From the NCBI RefSeq assembly GCF_042652345.1, contig NZ_JBHSJJ010000020.1:1-64000 (forward strand): DNA of 64,000 bases, in the 5' to 3' direction. Numbering within the stretch: position 1 is the stretch's first letter; each line of letters begins with the position of its first letter. The stretch is from Negadavirga shengliensis (GTDB lineage: Bacteria; Bacteroidota; Bacteroidia; Cytophagales; Cyclobacteriaceae). The position numbers and the translations under genes were made by a program. Shown here piece after piece: positions 17,290 through 25,468 of the stretch. Below the pieces are notes generated by a model, which saw only the letters and a program-made list of their open reading frames with translations, ran no database searches and was not told the origin of the DNA.

Positions 17290-18090
17290 CTATATGAAAG
17301 AAGTGTCTGTGGCCGCTTCCTCGGTCATTTTCTTTGAAATATCCTTGCCCAGGTAATTGTCAATGAGACCATGTCCTACATACAATAGGGGGGTCAATAC
17401 AATGGCCACCGTAAATTTGTAGATATAATTGATAATGCCCACCGCGACGATCTGCTGAATCGACCAGTTGCCGAAAACATAAAAAGCGATGCCTAATACC
17501 ACAAAGGAATCTATAAGCTGGGACACCAGGGTGGACCCCGTGGCCCTGAGCCAGATCATTTTTGCGCCGGTGATTTTCCTTAGCTTTTGAAAAATAAATA
17601 CATCCAAGAGCTGTCCCAGCAAAAAGGCCACCAGGGAGCCGATGATGATCCCCAATCCTTGCCTGAAAATCGTATTGAAGGCGTAATCGATGTTAAAAGG
17701 ATTGCCGTCATTATCCTGGGCGTTGACTTCCAGCCAAAACCCGGCAGGTGGGAGCTGCGTGACAAGCGCGATGACAATAAAGATATAGGCGATGAATCCT
17801 GCTGTAATGAAGCTTATTTTCCTGACCCCTTTTTTTCCATAGTATTCATTGATGATATCTGTGGTGATGAACACAACGGGCCAAATCACCGCTCCGGCAG
17901 TCAGGTTAAAATCAAGTATGTAATTATTGAAAAAAGTCCAGCCCACAGGCTCAAATCCCAGGGTCATCTCTCCGGAAAAAATTTTCACCCCAATGATTTC
18001 GGCAAGAATGGCATTGGTAAGGAATATACCACAAAGGATAATGAAAAGGTTGGTTTTTTTTGATTGGAATATTTTGTTGTTGGTTTCCAT
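17290..18090 (-). CDS. Queuosine precursor transporter (VUT/YhhQ family)
   Basis: A 266-residue membrane protein with about six to seven helices. The family (DUF165, YhhQ) imports preQ0/preQ1 or related 7-deazaguanines for tRNA queuosine. Visible family segments include LTNAILAEIIGVKIF near the start, ITTDIINEYYGKKGVRKIS, and LLGQLLDVFIFQKLRKITG with the following RATGSTLVSQLIDSFVV stretch. Its start codon directly abuts the stop of the RNase Z gene, so the two are one transcript and both serve tRNA biology. Confidence 0.9.
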   Translation of the reverse strand: METNNKIFQSKKTNLFIILCGIFLTNAILAEIIGVKIFSGEMTLGFEPVGWTFFNNYILDFNLTAGAVIWPVVFITTDIINEYYGKKGVRKISFITAGFIAYIFIVIALVTQLPPAGFWLEVNAQDNDGNPFNIDYAFNTIFRQGLGIIIGSLVAFLLGQLLDVFIFQKLRKITGAKMIWLRATGSTLVSQLIDSFVVLGIAFYVFGNWSIQQIVAVGIINYIYKFTVAIVLTPLLYVGHGLIDNYLGKDISKKMTEEAATDTSFI

Positions 18091-19005
18091 TTATCTGATG
18101 ATATAAGACATGCCTTCTTCGCTTAAAAATGAAGGCGCAAAAATATTTCTGGCTTCTTCCAATAATGTCTGAAGGTCGCTATACCTTACGGAATAGTGGC
18201 CCAGCAATAATCTTTTGACGTTGGCGGTCCGGGCGATGTCCGCCGCCTCCTCGGTGGTACTATGGCCGGTCTGGATGGCTCTGTCCCTTTCGGCTGCCAT
18301 AAAGGTAGCCTCATGATAAAGCAAGTCCACGTTTTTGATGTAAGGAATCAATTTGGGATCATAGATGGTATCTGAGCAGTAAGCATAACTTCTATTGGGC
18401 AGGAACCTGCAAAAATCTTCCGCTTTATAGATGATTTCCCCTTTAAGATTCCTGACGTCCTTTCCCTTTAGAAGGGTTTTGATTGCTTCCAAGCCAGGTT
18501 TATAGGCTATTATCTTTTCCTTTATCAGTTTTACCGGACGGCCCTTTTCTGCAAATAAAAATCCTGTGCAGGGAATGCGGTGCTGCAAAGGAAAGCTGTA
18601 CACTTCCATATCGCCAAGATCCAAAAGGGAATTTTTCCCATCGTGGGTGACTGGATGAAAAGTCAGCGGGAATTTCAAGCGGGTTTGGGAATACCGCAGA
18701 TGCACGGTAATGATTTCATCCAACCCTTTTGGGCCGTAGATTCTCAGTTCCCTTTCCCGGTTGTTGAGATGGAAAGTGGAGATCAGGCCCATCAGCCCCA
18801 GATAATGATCCCCATGCAAATGGGAAATGAAAATGTGGTCAATGCGCCCGTATTTGACTTTGTATTTGCGAAGCTGATGCTGCGTAGCCTCTCCACAGTC
18901 CACCAAAAAATAATGGTTGCCCCAATTTACCAACTGGGAAGACTGGTTTCTGCCATGAGCAGGGGCAGCAGAGTTGGAACCAAGGATAGTGACGCTAAAA
19001 TCCAA
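18091..19005 (-). CDS. rnz: Ribonuclease Z
   Basis: A 304-residue metallo-beta-lactamase-fold endonuclease that trims the 3' trailer of tRNA precursors. The Zn-binding motif SHLHGDHYLGL (about 59-69) is present. The other ligands are also visible: histidine in FPLQHRIPC, aspartate in AYCSDTIYDP, and the C-terminal GHYSVRYSD. The exosite region RTxxK-like (about 150-200) is retained. Length equals the bacterial short form (about 300). It is 14 bp downstream of the STAS gene and contiguous with the queuosine-precursor transporter. Confidence 0.95.
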   Translation of the reverse strand: MDFSVTILGSNSAAPAHGRNQSSQLVNWGNHYFLVDCGEATQHQLRKYKVKYGRIDHIFISHLHGDHYLGLMGLISTFHLNNRERELRIYGPKGLDEIITVHLRYSQTRLKFPLTFHPVTHDGKNSLLDLGDMEVYSFPLQHRIPCTGFLFAEKGRPVKLIKEKIIAYKPGLEAIKTLLKGKDVRNLKGEIIYKAEDFCRFLPNRSYAYCSDTIYDPKLIPYIKNVDLLYHEATFMAAERDRAIQTGHSTTEEAADIARTANVKRLLLGHYSVRYSDLQTLLEEARNIFAPSFLSEEGMSYIIR

Positions 19006-19019
19006 ATCCTATCGATGGT

Positions 19020-19397
19020 CTACTCTTCTTCCTTCGTATCATCACTGTCGATCTCGTGGATAAATATGGCCTCAGCAGCTTTCTCATTGTTATCCACCAC
19101 CTTAAGTACCATATCTAACATGGAGATTTTGATGAGTTTTAACACATGTTCCTGAAGTGATGAAATGATAAAAATCCCGCCGTCTTCACTAAAAGTCCTG
19201 TTTCCTACGAGCAAAGCACTCAATCCGCTGGAATCGGCGTATTTTACCTGACTCATATCCAAAATGAGGTTCCTGTATCCTTCCGCATGCACGGTCAGCA
19301 ACTCGGATTTGAGTTGGGGAGACAGGGTGGAATCGAGTTTTTCCTCCAGCATAGTGAATATTACGAATTGCTCCTTTTTATCTACTGTATATTTCAT
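19020..19397 (-). CDS. STAS-domain anti-sigma-factor antagonist-like protein
   Basis: A 125-residue single STAS domain of the SpoIIAA/RsbV type. The central LILDMSQVKYADSSGLSALL contains the serine pair at the usual phosphorylation position. An acidic tail (DSDDTKEEE) follows. In the family, an anti-sigma kinase phosphorylates this serine to control partner switching. No such kinase or sigma factor is in the window, so its partner lies elsewhere. It precedes rnz by 14 bp. Confidence 0.88.
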   Translation of the reverse strand: MKYTVDKKEQFVIFTMLEEKLDSTLSPQLKSELLTVHAEGYRNLILDMSQVKYADSSGLSALLVGNRTFSEDGGIFIISSLQEHVLKLIKISMLDMVLKVVDNNEKAAEAIFIHEIDSDDTKEEE

Positions 19398-19523
19398 TTT
19401 AGTATTGTTTTCTGTTGGACGCCCGTTTGACCGGGAACAAAATCATCTCGGTCATCGGTCAGTGACGGGAACTGTTTTTAAAATTAGGATAAAATTCTGT
19501 TGCTGCCAAAATCCGGGAAGAAA

Positions 19524-20459
19524 TTAAATGTGATCCAGGATTGCCTGTTCGATTCTTCCGGAAATATTTTCGTTTTCACCTGGTACAAAGGTCTTTCCGG
19601 TGATGTTTTCGTAAAGCTCCACGTATCTTTGGGAAATGCTTTCGACAATCTCCTCGTTCATCACGGGGATTTTTTGGCCCTCTTTGCCCTGGAATCCGTT
19701 TTCTATCAACCACTGCCTGACAAACTCCTTGGACAGCTGTTTTTGGGGCTGTCCTGCCTGTTGCCGTTGGGCATATCCTTCCCGGTAAAAGTAACGCGAT
19801 GAATCGGGGGTGTGGATTTCGTCAATAAGCAGTATCTCATCCCCGTATTTGCCGAATTCATATTTGGTATCCACCAGAATCAGACCTTTGTCCTGTGCCA
19901 TCGAAGTTCCTGCTTTAAACAGGTCAAAAGTGTACTTTTCCAGTAAGGCATAATCCGCTTCACTTACTATCCCTTTTGCAAGGATTTCGGCTTTGGAGAT
20001 GTCTTCGTCATGTCCTTCGTCTGCTTTGGTGGTAGGTGTGATGATGGGGGATGGCAGGGGATCATTCTCTTTTAAACCTTCCGGGAGCTGGACACCGCAG
20101 AGCGTTCTTTTTCCCGCTTTGTACTCCCTCCAGGCATGTCCTGCCAAGTAGCCCCTGATGACCATCTCCACTTTGAAAGGTTCACACCTTTTGCCGATAG
20201 TGACGTTAGGGTGGGGGGAGGAAATCACCCAATTAGGGACGATATCTGAGGTGGCGGTCAGAAAATGGTAGGCAATCTGATTGAGGACCTGCCCTTTGTA
20301 GGGAATGGCGGCCGGGAGTACCACATCAAATGCGGATATCCTGTCAGTGGCCACTACGGCCAGTTTTTTCTCAAAAATATATACATCCCTGACTTTTCCT
20401 TTGTAAAAACCTGCTTGTCCCGGAAATCGGAAATCAGTTTCTTTAATGCCTTTCCTCAT
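19524..20459 (-). CDS. purC: Phosphoribosylaminoimidazole-succinocarboxamide synthase
   Basis: A 311-residue SAICAR synthetase, the ATP-dependent ligase joining CAIR and aspartate in purine synthesis. Family segments include KGKVRDVYIF near the N-terminus (nucleotide binding), ATDRISAFDVVLP, the signature VVIRGYLAGHAWREYK-like region (EMVIRGYLAGHAW), LILVDTKYEFGK and DEIHTPDSSRY. The length fits the longer SAICAR synthase type of Bacteroidota and yeast. It stands alone on the minus strand. Confidence 0.96.
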   Translation of the reverse strand: MRKGIKETDFRFPGQAGFYKGKVRDVYIFEKKLAVVATDRISAFDVVLPAAIPYKGQVLNQIAYHFLTATSDIVPNWVISSPHPNVTIGKRCEPFKVEMVIRGYLAGHAWREYKAGKRTLCGVQLPEGLKENDPLPSPIITPTTKADEGHDEDISKAEILAKGIVSEADYALLEKYTFDLFKAGTSMAQDKGLILVDTKYEFGKYGDEILLIDEIHTPDSSRYFYREGYAQRQQAGQPQKQLSKEFVRQWLIENGFQGKEGQKIPVMNEEIVESISQRYVELYENITGKTFVPGENENISGRIEQAILDHI

Positions 20460-20494
20460 AAATTAAGTTATTAATAATAGCATCACAAAAATAT

Positions 20495-20522
20495 AAAAAG
20501 GCCTTGGTTATAAGGTCTTTTT
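20495..20522 (-). terminator. Intrinsic terminator of the MORN/YwqK gene
   Basis: An 11-bp stem (20495-20505 with 20512-20522, one G-U wobble) and a 6-nt loop are followed on the minus strand by a T-rich tract. It lies just downstream of the stop codon at 20534. Confidence 0.7.
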
Positions 20523-20533
20523 TGGCAGGATTT

Positions 20534-21643
20534 TTAACGGTGTTGGGTTTCGGCTATCTGTCTGCCTTTTTTAAAGACCCTTTCGAGGACCAGTTCACCG
20601 TTCTGATCATATTTTAAGTATTTACCTTCGGGCGTCCCATAGTAAAAAGGAATAATTTCATGGATCTGCCCGTTGGGATAGAAAGTTTTTGTCTGGCCAT
20701 GCGCCTTTCCCTCTCTAAAAGCAACTTCTTTCAACACGGACCCATCCTCGTGAAAGCTTATTTCAGACTCGGGATGCCCTGTTTTTTTATTGTAGCGGGT
20801 CTTTTCCCTGACCTTTCCATCGGGGTAGTAACTGATGGTTTCCCCGATAGGCCGGCCTCTCTTGAAGGCAGCGGTTTCAGCAATCTGTCCGTCTTCATAA
20901 TAAGAAACAAAAGCACCGTCGGCCAATCCCCGGCGGTAGTTCCCTTCAGTTTCCACTTGGCCGTTTTCAAAATACCTGGTAAATTTTCCGTGTTTCACCC
21001 CTTCTTTATAGTGAATATCGGAGGCTTTGGTCTCTTCCGGATAATAGGTGGTTTGCAGGCCTTCCGGTTGGCCGTTTTTATAGGTCATCGAGGAAATAAG
21101 CTGCCCGTTTTCATCATACTTTTTTTCGGGACCGTTCAAGAGGCCGTTTTCGAAATGGACCTCTTCTTTTTTGTTGCCGTTTTCAAAATAGGCCACATGT
21201 TCGCCATGGGGTTGGTTCTCTTTGAATTCGGTGATGCTTTTGACCGTGCCGTTTTCGTAAAAAGTCTTTACCTTGCCTGTGATCTTTCCGCCTTCATAAC
21301 TTGCCAACTGGGCCACTTCCCCATTTTTATGGTAAGAAGTGGCTGTACCCCTTATCAGATCTTCCTGATAGAAAATAACACGGGCAGTATCCCGGGTGCC
21401 GGGAAAAAAATCCACAAAAGCACCTTCCTTTTTTCCATGGCTAAATTGTCCTGTCTGGAATAATAACCCCTCTTCATTGTACCGTTTGTACGTTCCGTGG
21501 GGCAGGCCCTCCGATGTTTCATAGATTTCCTTGACCAGGGTTTCTTCCTCGTCATAATAGTTGGTTTTCAATTCCTGAGAAAACGCTTGCGGATTAAAAC
21601 AGAAAAGGGCAAGCCACAGGAAAAAGATATGGGGTCTGATCAT
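20534..21643 (-). CDS. Secreted MORN-repeat protein (YwqK family)
   Basis: A 369-residue exported protein built almost wholly of repeats of about 23 residues of the form Y-x-x-N-G ... G-x-x-x-G, such as YHKNGEVAQLASYEGGKITG. About 14 repeats are visible, giving a long beta-solenoid. This is the YwqK/MORN_2 family, labelled in databases as antitoxin-like, but in Bacteroidota such secreted forms are common and their role is unknown. The start at 21643 gives a good signal peptide (MIRPHIFFLWLALFCF to FSQ). An in-frame ATG 13 codons upstream is less likely. Confidence 0.8.
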   Translation of the reverse strand: MIRPHIFFLWLALFCFNPQAFSQELKTNYYDEEETLVKEIYETSEGLPHGTYKRYNEEGLLFQTGQFSHGKKEGAFVDFFPGTRDTARVIFYQEDLIRGTATSYHKNGEVAQLASYEGGKITGKVKTFYENGTVKSITEFKENQPHGEHVAYFENGNKKEEVHFENGLLNGPEKKYDENGQLISSMTYKNGQPEGLQTTYYPEETKASDIHYKEGVKHGKFTRYFENGQVETEGNYRRGLADGAFVSYYEDGQIAETAAFKRGRPIGETISYYPDGKVREKTRYNKKTGHPESEISFHEDGSVLKEVAFREGKAHGQTKTFYPNGQIHEIIPFYYGTPEGKYLKYDQNGELVLERVFKKGRQIAETQHR

Positions 21644-21691
21644 TTTTTCAGGAATTGTTGATATATAAGTTGTTGTTCCCATCCCTGAGCT

Positions 21692-22876
21692 TCAATTTCC
21701 GGATCTTTCGATGACCATGGCGGAGGCTCCACCGCCACCGTTGCAGATTCCGGCCACCCCGATTTTTCCATCCCTGAGCTTCAATACAGAATAAAGTGTG
21801 GCCAGTATCCTTGCCCCCGAACATCCCAAAGGGTGGCCAAGGGAAACTGCTCCTCCAAAAAGGTTAAGTCTTTCCATATCGATGCCAAGTTCCCTTTGAT
21901 TGGCGATGGCTACAGCGGCAAAAGCTTCGTTGATTTCAAAGAAATCCACATCTTTTTGTTCAAGGCCGGCATTTTTTAAGGCTTTTGGAATGGCCAATGC
22001 CGGGGCCGTGGTGAACCAAATGGGATCCTGGGCCGCATCGGCAAAGCCTCTGATCACGGCAATGGGCTTTGCTCCCAGAGCTTCCGCCTTTTCCCTGCTC
22101 ATGAGCACCAACGCTGCGGCGCCGTCATTCATGGTCGAAGCATTGGCAGCAGTAACCGAGCCTTCTTTGTCAAATACGGGTTTCAGGGAGGGGATTTTTT
22201 CAAAATCCACTCTTTTGTATTCCTCGTCCTCATTGATACTCAGTATTTCCCCTTTCCTTCCTAGGATTTCGACAGGAATGACTTCCTCTTTAAAATACCC
22301 TTTGCTCCAAGCTTCAGCGGCCCTTTTATAAGATTGGATGGCATAATTGTCCTGTTCACTCCTGCTTATATTTTTTTGCCTGGAAGTATTCTCGGCGCAG
22401 TTGCCCATTGGGAAATTGTAGTAAACCTCATGGAGGCCGTCTTTGGCCAATCCATCTACGAGTTCACCGGAACCGTATTTGTATCCGAACCTTGCTTTTG
22501 GGATATAGAAAGGCACATTGCTCATGCTTTCCATGCCTCCTGCCACAATGACATCCTGTTGGCCACACATGATGGATTGGGCGGCAAACATGACCGCCTT
22601 CATGCCGGATGCACATACTTTGTTGATGGTGGTACAGGGGACGTCATATCCTATTCCGCCTTTGATGGCTGCCTGCCGGGCCGGGGCTTGCCCGAGGTTG
22701 GCCGACAGCACATTCCCCATCATGACCTCCTGCACCTCTTTTTCATTTATTCCCGCTTTTTCCAATGCGGCTTTAATGGCAATGCCTCCGAGTTCTATAG
22801 CCGTCAGTCCTGACAAATTGCCGCCATAACTTCCCAAGGGCGTTCTTACAGCTGATAAGATACATACTTCTTTCAT
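21692..22876 (-). CDS. Acetyl-CoA C-acyltransferase (thiolase)
   Basis: About 394 residues of the thiolase superfamily. The nucleophile cysteine is in NKVCASGMKAV (near 87), the histidine in GGAVSLGHPLGCSGAR and the second active-site cysteine in AGICNGGGGASAMV. NEAFAA is also present. It catalyses condensation or cleavage of acetoacetyl-CoA/3-ketoacyl-CoA, and the degradative versus biosynthetic role is open. Starts at 22888 or 22879 are also possible; 22876 (MKEVCILSAVRTPLG) matches the family N-terminus. It is 49 bp upstream of the MORN gene. Confidence 0.93.
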   Translation of the reverse strand: MKEVCILSAVRTPLGSYGGNLSGLTAIELGGIAIKAALEKAGINEKEVQEVMMGNVLSANLGQAPARQAAIKGGIGYDVPCTTINKVCASGMKAVMFAAQSIMCGQQDVIVAGGMESMSNVPFYIPKARFGYKYGSGELVDGLAKDGLHEVYYNFPMGNCAENTSRQKNISRSEQDNYAIQSYKRAAEAWSKGYFKEEVIPVEILGRKGEILSINEDEEYKRVDFEKIPSLKPVFDKEGSVTAANASTMNDGAAALVLMSREKAEALGAKPIAVIRGFADAAQDPIWFTTAPALAIPKALKNAGLEQKDVDFFEINEAFAAVAIANQRELGIDMERLNLFGGAVSLGHPLGCSGARILATLYSVLKLRDGKIGVAGICNGGGGASAMVIERSGN

Positions 22877-22925
22877 CATGGCAGTCATTTAAAGTTATGG
22901 GTTTATAGGCGGTGCCCAAAGGATT

Positions 22926-23543
22926 TTACCAGTCAGGAAGTCCTCTGGCAGGTCGCTGAGTCGGTTTTTTTCTGTTTTGCTGGATATACTGCAATTCATT
23001 GCTGTTCATGGCATCCAGGATCTGTTCTGCCTGTTCGGGCGTGATGTTCATTTCTTCCAATCGTTGGCGCAGTTCTTCCATGGCTTTTTCCCTTTCACTC
23101 AGGTCGCTGTCCATGCTGCTGGGATCCTCAGATTGCTCGTCCTGCTGGGATTGTTCACCCCGCTGTTCTTCCATTTCATCCGATTCATCCGCTCCGTCTT
23201 CATCGGTTTGTTCGTCACCTTCCCCGTCTTTTTGCTCCTCGCTGTCCTGCTCCTGCTGATCCTGGGGTTGATCCCCCTGGTCCTGTTCCTGGTTTTGCTG
23301 ATCCTTTTTCTTCTGGTCTTCTTCGTCCCGCTTCAGCTTCTCAAGCAGCGCATTCAACTTAGGATCCTCGGGGTATTTCTGTAGCCCTTCAGCCAGGATC
23401 TGGCCGGTGCCCGGCAGGTCTTCATTGACATACTGCTTGGCGGCCCTGTTGAAATAGTCGCCCTGCGTCTGAGCTTGCGCGCTACACACCAGAAGCGACA
23501 TCATAAGGGTATAAAATAGGTGTTTAATTTGCATCGATTTCAT
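22926..23543 (-). CDS. BatC-like protein with acidic low-complexity domain
   Basis: A 205-residue exported protein. The signal peptide ends near CSAQAQ. A short TPR-like segment (about 28-70) is followed by an extreme Q/E/D/K stretch (about 70-150, for example QNQEQDQGDQPQDQQEQD). A helical C-terminus (EEMNITPEQAEQILDAMNS) ends the protein. It overlaps the TPR gene upstream by up to 20 bp and belongs to the Bat operon after batB. The C-terminal PEQAEQILDAM segment is recognisable in BatC-like proteins, which suggests that the usual BatC is here encoded by two adjoining genes. Translation may start at 23534. Confidence 0.65.
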   Translation of the reverse strand: MKSMQIKHLFYTLMMSLLVCSAQAQTQGDYFNRAAKQYVNEDLPGTGQILAEGLQKYPEDPKLNALLEKLKRDEEDQKKKDQQNQEQDQGDQPQDQQEQDSEEQKDGEGDEQTDEDGADESDEMEEQRGEQSQQDEQSEDPSSMDSDLSEREKAMEELRQRLEEMNITPEQAEQILDAMNSNELQYIQQNRKKPTQRPARGLPDW

Positions 23544-24180
23544 TGATATCTCCCAGGTTATTTATAAACCCCTGATAATAAGAAACAGTTTCATCTATTT
23601 CCAAAGCCCTGTTCATAATCTCCAAAGCTTCCCTGAACCTGAACTGGTCCACCATTTCGTCTGCCTGGGCTTTCATTCTTTTGGCATAATTGGAAGGTTG
23701 GATGCTGTCCTCCTGATCCGATTTTTCATCTTGCTGTTCATCCTGATTTTGCTCCAGCCATCTGGCGAGTAGTTCGTAATTGTACCTGGCCACCTCATTG
23801 TCAGGGTTTTTCAGCAAAGCCGTCTTGAAATAGGAGAGGGCCTCCCGGTAAGCTTCATCCCTTCCTAACAGCACCCCATGTTGGTTGGCAGCGAAGGAGG
23901 GGATATGGGGGTGGCTTGCCCGTATCAGTTCCTCATAGGTCTTTTTTGCCTCCTCCTCCTGCCCGTTGTTCTGATAACTCAGGGCCAGGTTAAACCGGGC
24001 CTGGGGCGTATTCATATCATGTTCCGAAATCAGGGCCAAATGCTGTCTTACAGAGGCCTCAAAATCCGTTTCAGCATATGCTCTTTCGGCTTCCCTGATG
24101 GTCTGATTCTTTTGGGCAATTTGTTTCCAGGAACTGGGCAGAAAGAGCAAAACCACTAATATGTATTTGGACAGTAGCAT
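23524..24180 (-). CDS. TPR-repeat BatC-like protein
   Basis: A 218-residue protein with an N-terminal signal peptide or anchor and three or so tetratricopeptide repeats (about 28-150). They include LALSYQNNGQEEEAKKTYEEL and YREALSYFKTALLKNPDNEVARYNYELL, the segment typical of BatC/BatE. A Q/D/E-rich linker and a final TPR-like helix pair follow. It is between batB (19 bp upstream) and the acidic BatC-like gene (overlap). The Bat set has been linked to oxidative-stress tolerance in Bacteroides and Leptospira. Confidence 0.75.
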   Translation of the reverse strand: MLLSKYILVVLLFLPSSWKQIAQKNQTIREAERAYAETDFEASVRQHLALISEHDMNTPQARFNLALSYQNNGQEEEAKKTYEELIRASHPHIPSFAANQHGVLLGRDEAYREALSYFKTALLKNPDNEVARYNYELLARWLEQNQDEQQDEKSDQEDSIQPSNYAKRMKAQADEMVDQFRFREALEIMNRALEIDETVSYYQGFINNLGDINEIDAN

Positions 24181-24199
24181 TATTTTAATTGGGGGTCTT

Positions 24200-25165
24200 T
24201 TATATGGACAACGTTCTTACCGGCAACATCATATCGATCATGGCCAATATCAATGCGGCAAGCAGGAAATAGAAGTATTTGTTAGCAGAGGCCTCTACCA
24301 TTCTGCTGGCCATTACCGTGCCCTCCAGCTTTTCCACCGCATTGATGAGCTGGGGTATTTCCTGGGAAATATCGCTGAGTTCAAAATATTCACCGCTGGT
24401 TTCGTTGGCGATCATTTTCAGATTAGATGCTTCCAGTCTTGTAACGGCGGGCCTGTTGGATTTGGGATCCATCACCACACTGCTGCCGCGTGGAATGGAA
24501 GTGCCGGTCTCAGTACCCACCCCGAGGCTGAATACTCTGATTCCTTCATCGGCGAGTTTGCTGAGTGTACCGCTTAGATTTTCTCCGAAATCCTCCCCAT
24601 CACTGATAAGGATAATGGCTTTCGACTTGGGTTCCGGACTTTCATCAGCCTGGAACTTCTCGTAAGCAAGGTTAAGGGGGGCCGCTATGTCTGTCCCATA
24701 ATTGGGTACAAGGTTGGTATTCAGGCCGTCCAAGTGCAACTGGATCACATTCTGATCAAAAGTGAGGGGGCATTGGATAAAGGCTTCAGAGGAAAAGATA
24801 ATGATACCTATCCGGTCTGAGCTGAAGTTCTTCACCAGATTTTTCAATTCAAACTTGATGCGCTGTAACCTGCTGGGGCTGATATCCTGGGCATTCATGG
24901 ATTGGGAGAGGTCAAGCGCCAAAAAAATATCCTTGCCTTCCTGCTTGATTTCTTTCATGGCACTTCCTATGGACGGGCCCGCCAGCGCCACCAAGAACAA
25001 CAGAAAATAAAGACTTCGGAGCATCATTTTCCAGACAAGTCTTCTTTTCCTCACTTTCAGCTTTTGGTTGATTTTCCAGAAGCGGACTAGGTACAATGCA
25101 TACAGTATAATGAAAACTGCTGTTAAAATTACAATAAGCCGGTTGTCGGTATATGCCCAAATCAT
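24200..25165 (-). CDS. batB: BatB-like VWA-domain membrane protein
   Basis: A 321-residue protein with N-terminal membrane helices (about 9-27 and 52-66), a von Willebrand A domain (about 80-275) and a C-terminal helix (about 295-312). The MIDAS metal site DLSQS lies near 87-91, with the threonine in NYGTDIA and the aspartate in LISDGEDFG. The layout is that of BatA/BatB. A separate batA, the upstream AAA+ MoxR ATPase and batD are not in the window, so this is an incomplete or dispersed bat locus. It is first in a three-gene minus-strand operon. Confidence 0.85.
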   Translation of the reverse strand: MIWAYTDNRLIVILTAVFIILYALYLVRFWKINQKLKVRKRRLVWKMMLRSLYFLLFLVALAGPSIGSAMKEIKQEGKDIFLALDLSQSMNAQDISPSRLQRIKFELKNLVKNFSSDRIGIIIFSSEAFIQCPLTFDQNVIQLHLDGLNTNLVPNYGTDIAAPLNLAYEKFQADESPEPKSKAIILISDGEDFGENLSGTLSKLADEGIRVFSLGVGTETGTSIPRGSSVVMDPKSNRPAVTRLEASNLKMIANETSGEYFELSDISQEIPQLINAVEKLEGTVMASRMVEASANKYFYFLLAALILAMIDMMLPVRTLSI

Positions 25166-25341
25166 GCCTTGAAATTAAATATTTATACTCAAAACGGAAT
25201 AAATACGGGATAATTATTGAAAAGTTTTATTAACCCTTTTTTTAGAACATCCGTTATCTAAGTGAATGGCGTGGGCCAGGCCTACATACAGCGTCCCGAC
25301 AACCCCGCTGGTTACCCGTATTATTTGATTAATTTTATGGC

Positions 25342-25464
25342 ATGAAATCGAGCATGACGCGAGCGACACACGGAGGGATGATTATCCAACATGCGAAATT
25401 CCATGCCTGCATGCTGAATTGCATTACGGCACGCAAGCATGTGGCCGCTGAAAGAAAATTATAA
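25342..25464 (+). CDS. Possible 40-aa short ORF/leader upstream of the TonB receptor
   Basis: It starts MKSSMTRATHGGM and ends KL-stop, with the stop codon 4 nt (ACAC) before the ATG of the TonB receptor. It shares the first six codons, the HGGM codons and the final TTATAAACA with the frame at 5488-5664. In between the two share no sequence. The differing codons 7-9 are all nonsynonymous, and the DNA there can form a small hairpin. It could be a leader peptide or a mobile element ending at start codons. The rest of the 303-bp gap shows nothing recognised. Confidence 0.35.
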   Translation: MKSSMTRATHGGMIIQHAKFHACMLNCITARKHVAAERKL

Positions 25465-25468
25465 ACAC

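Noticed and set aside
25290..25303. 14-mer AGCGTCCCGACAAC shared with 59389-59402, upstream of two carbohydrate or receptor genes
   Set aside because: Only 14 bp match, at different distances from the genes and with unrelated flanks; too little to claim an element.
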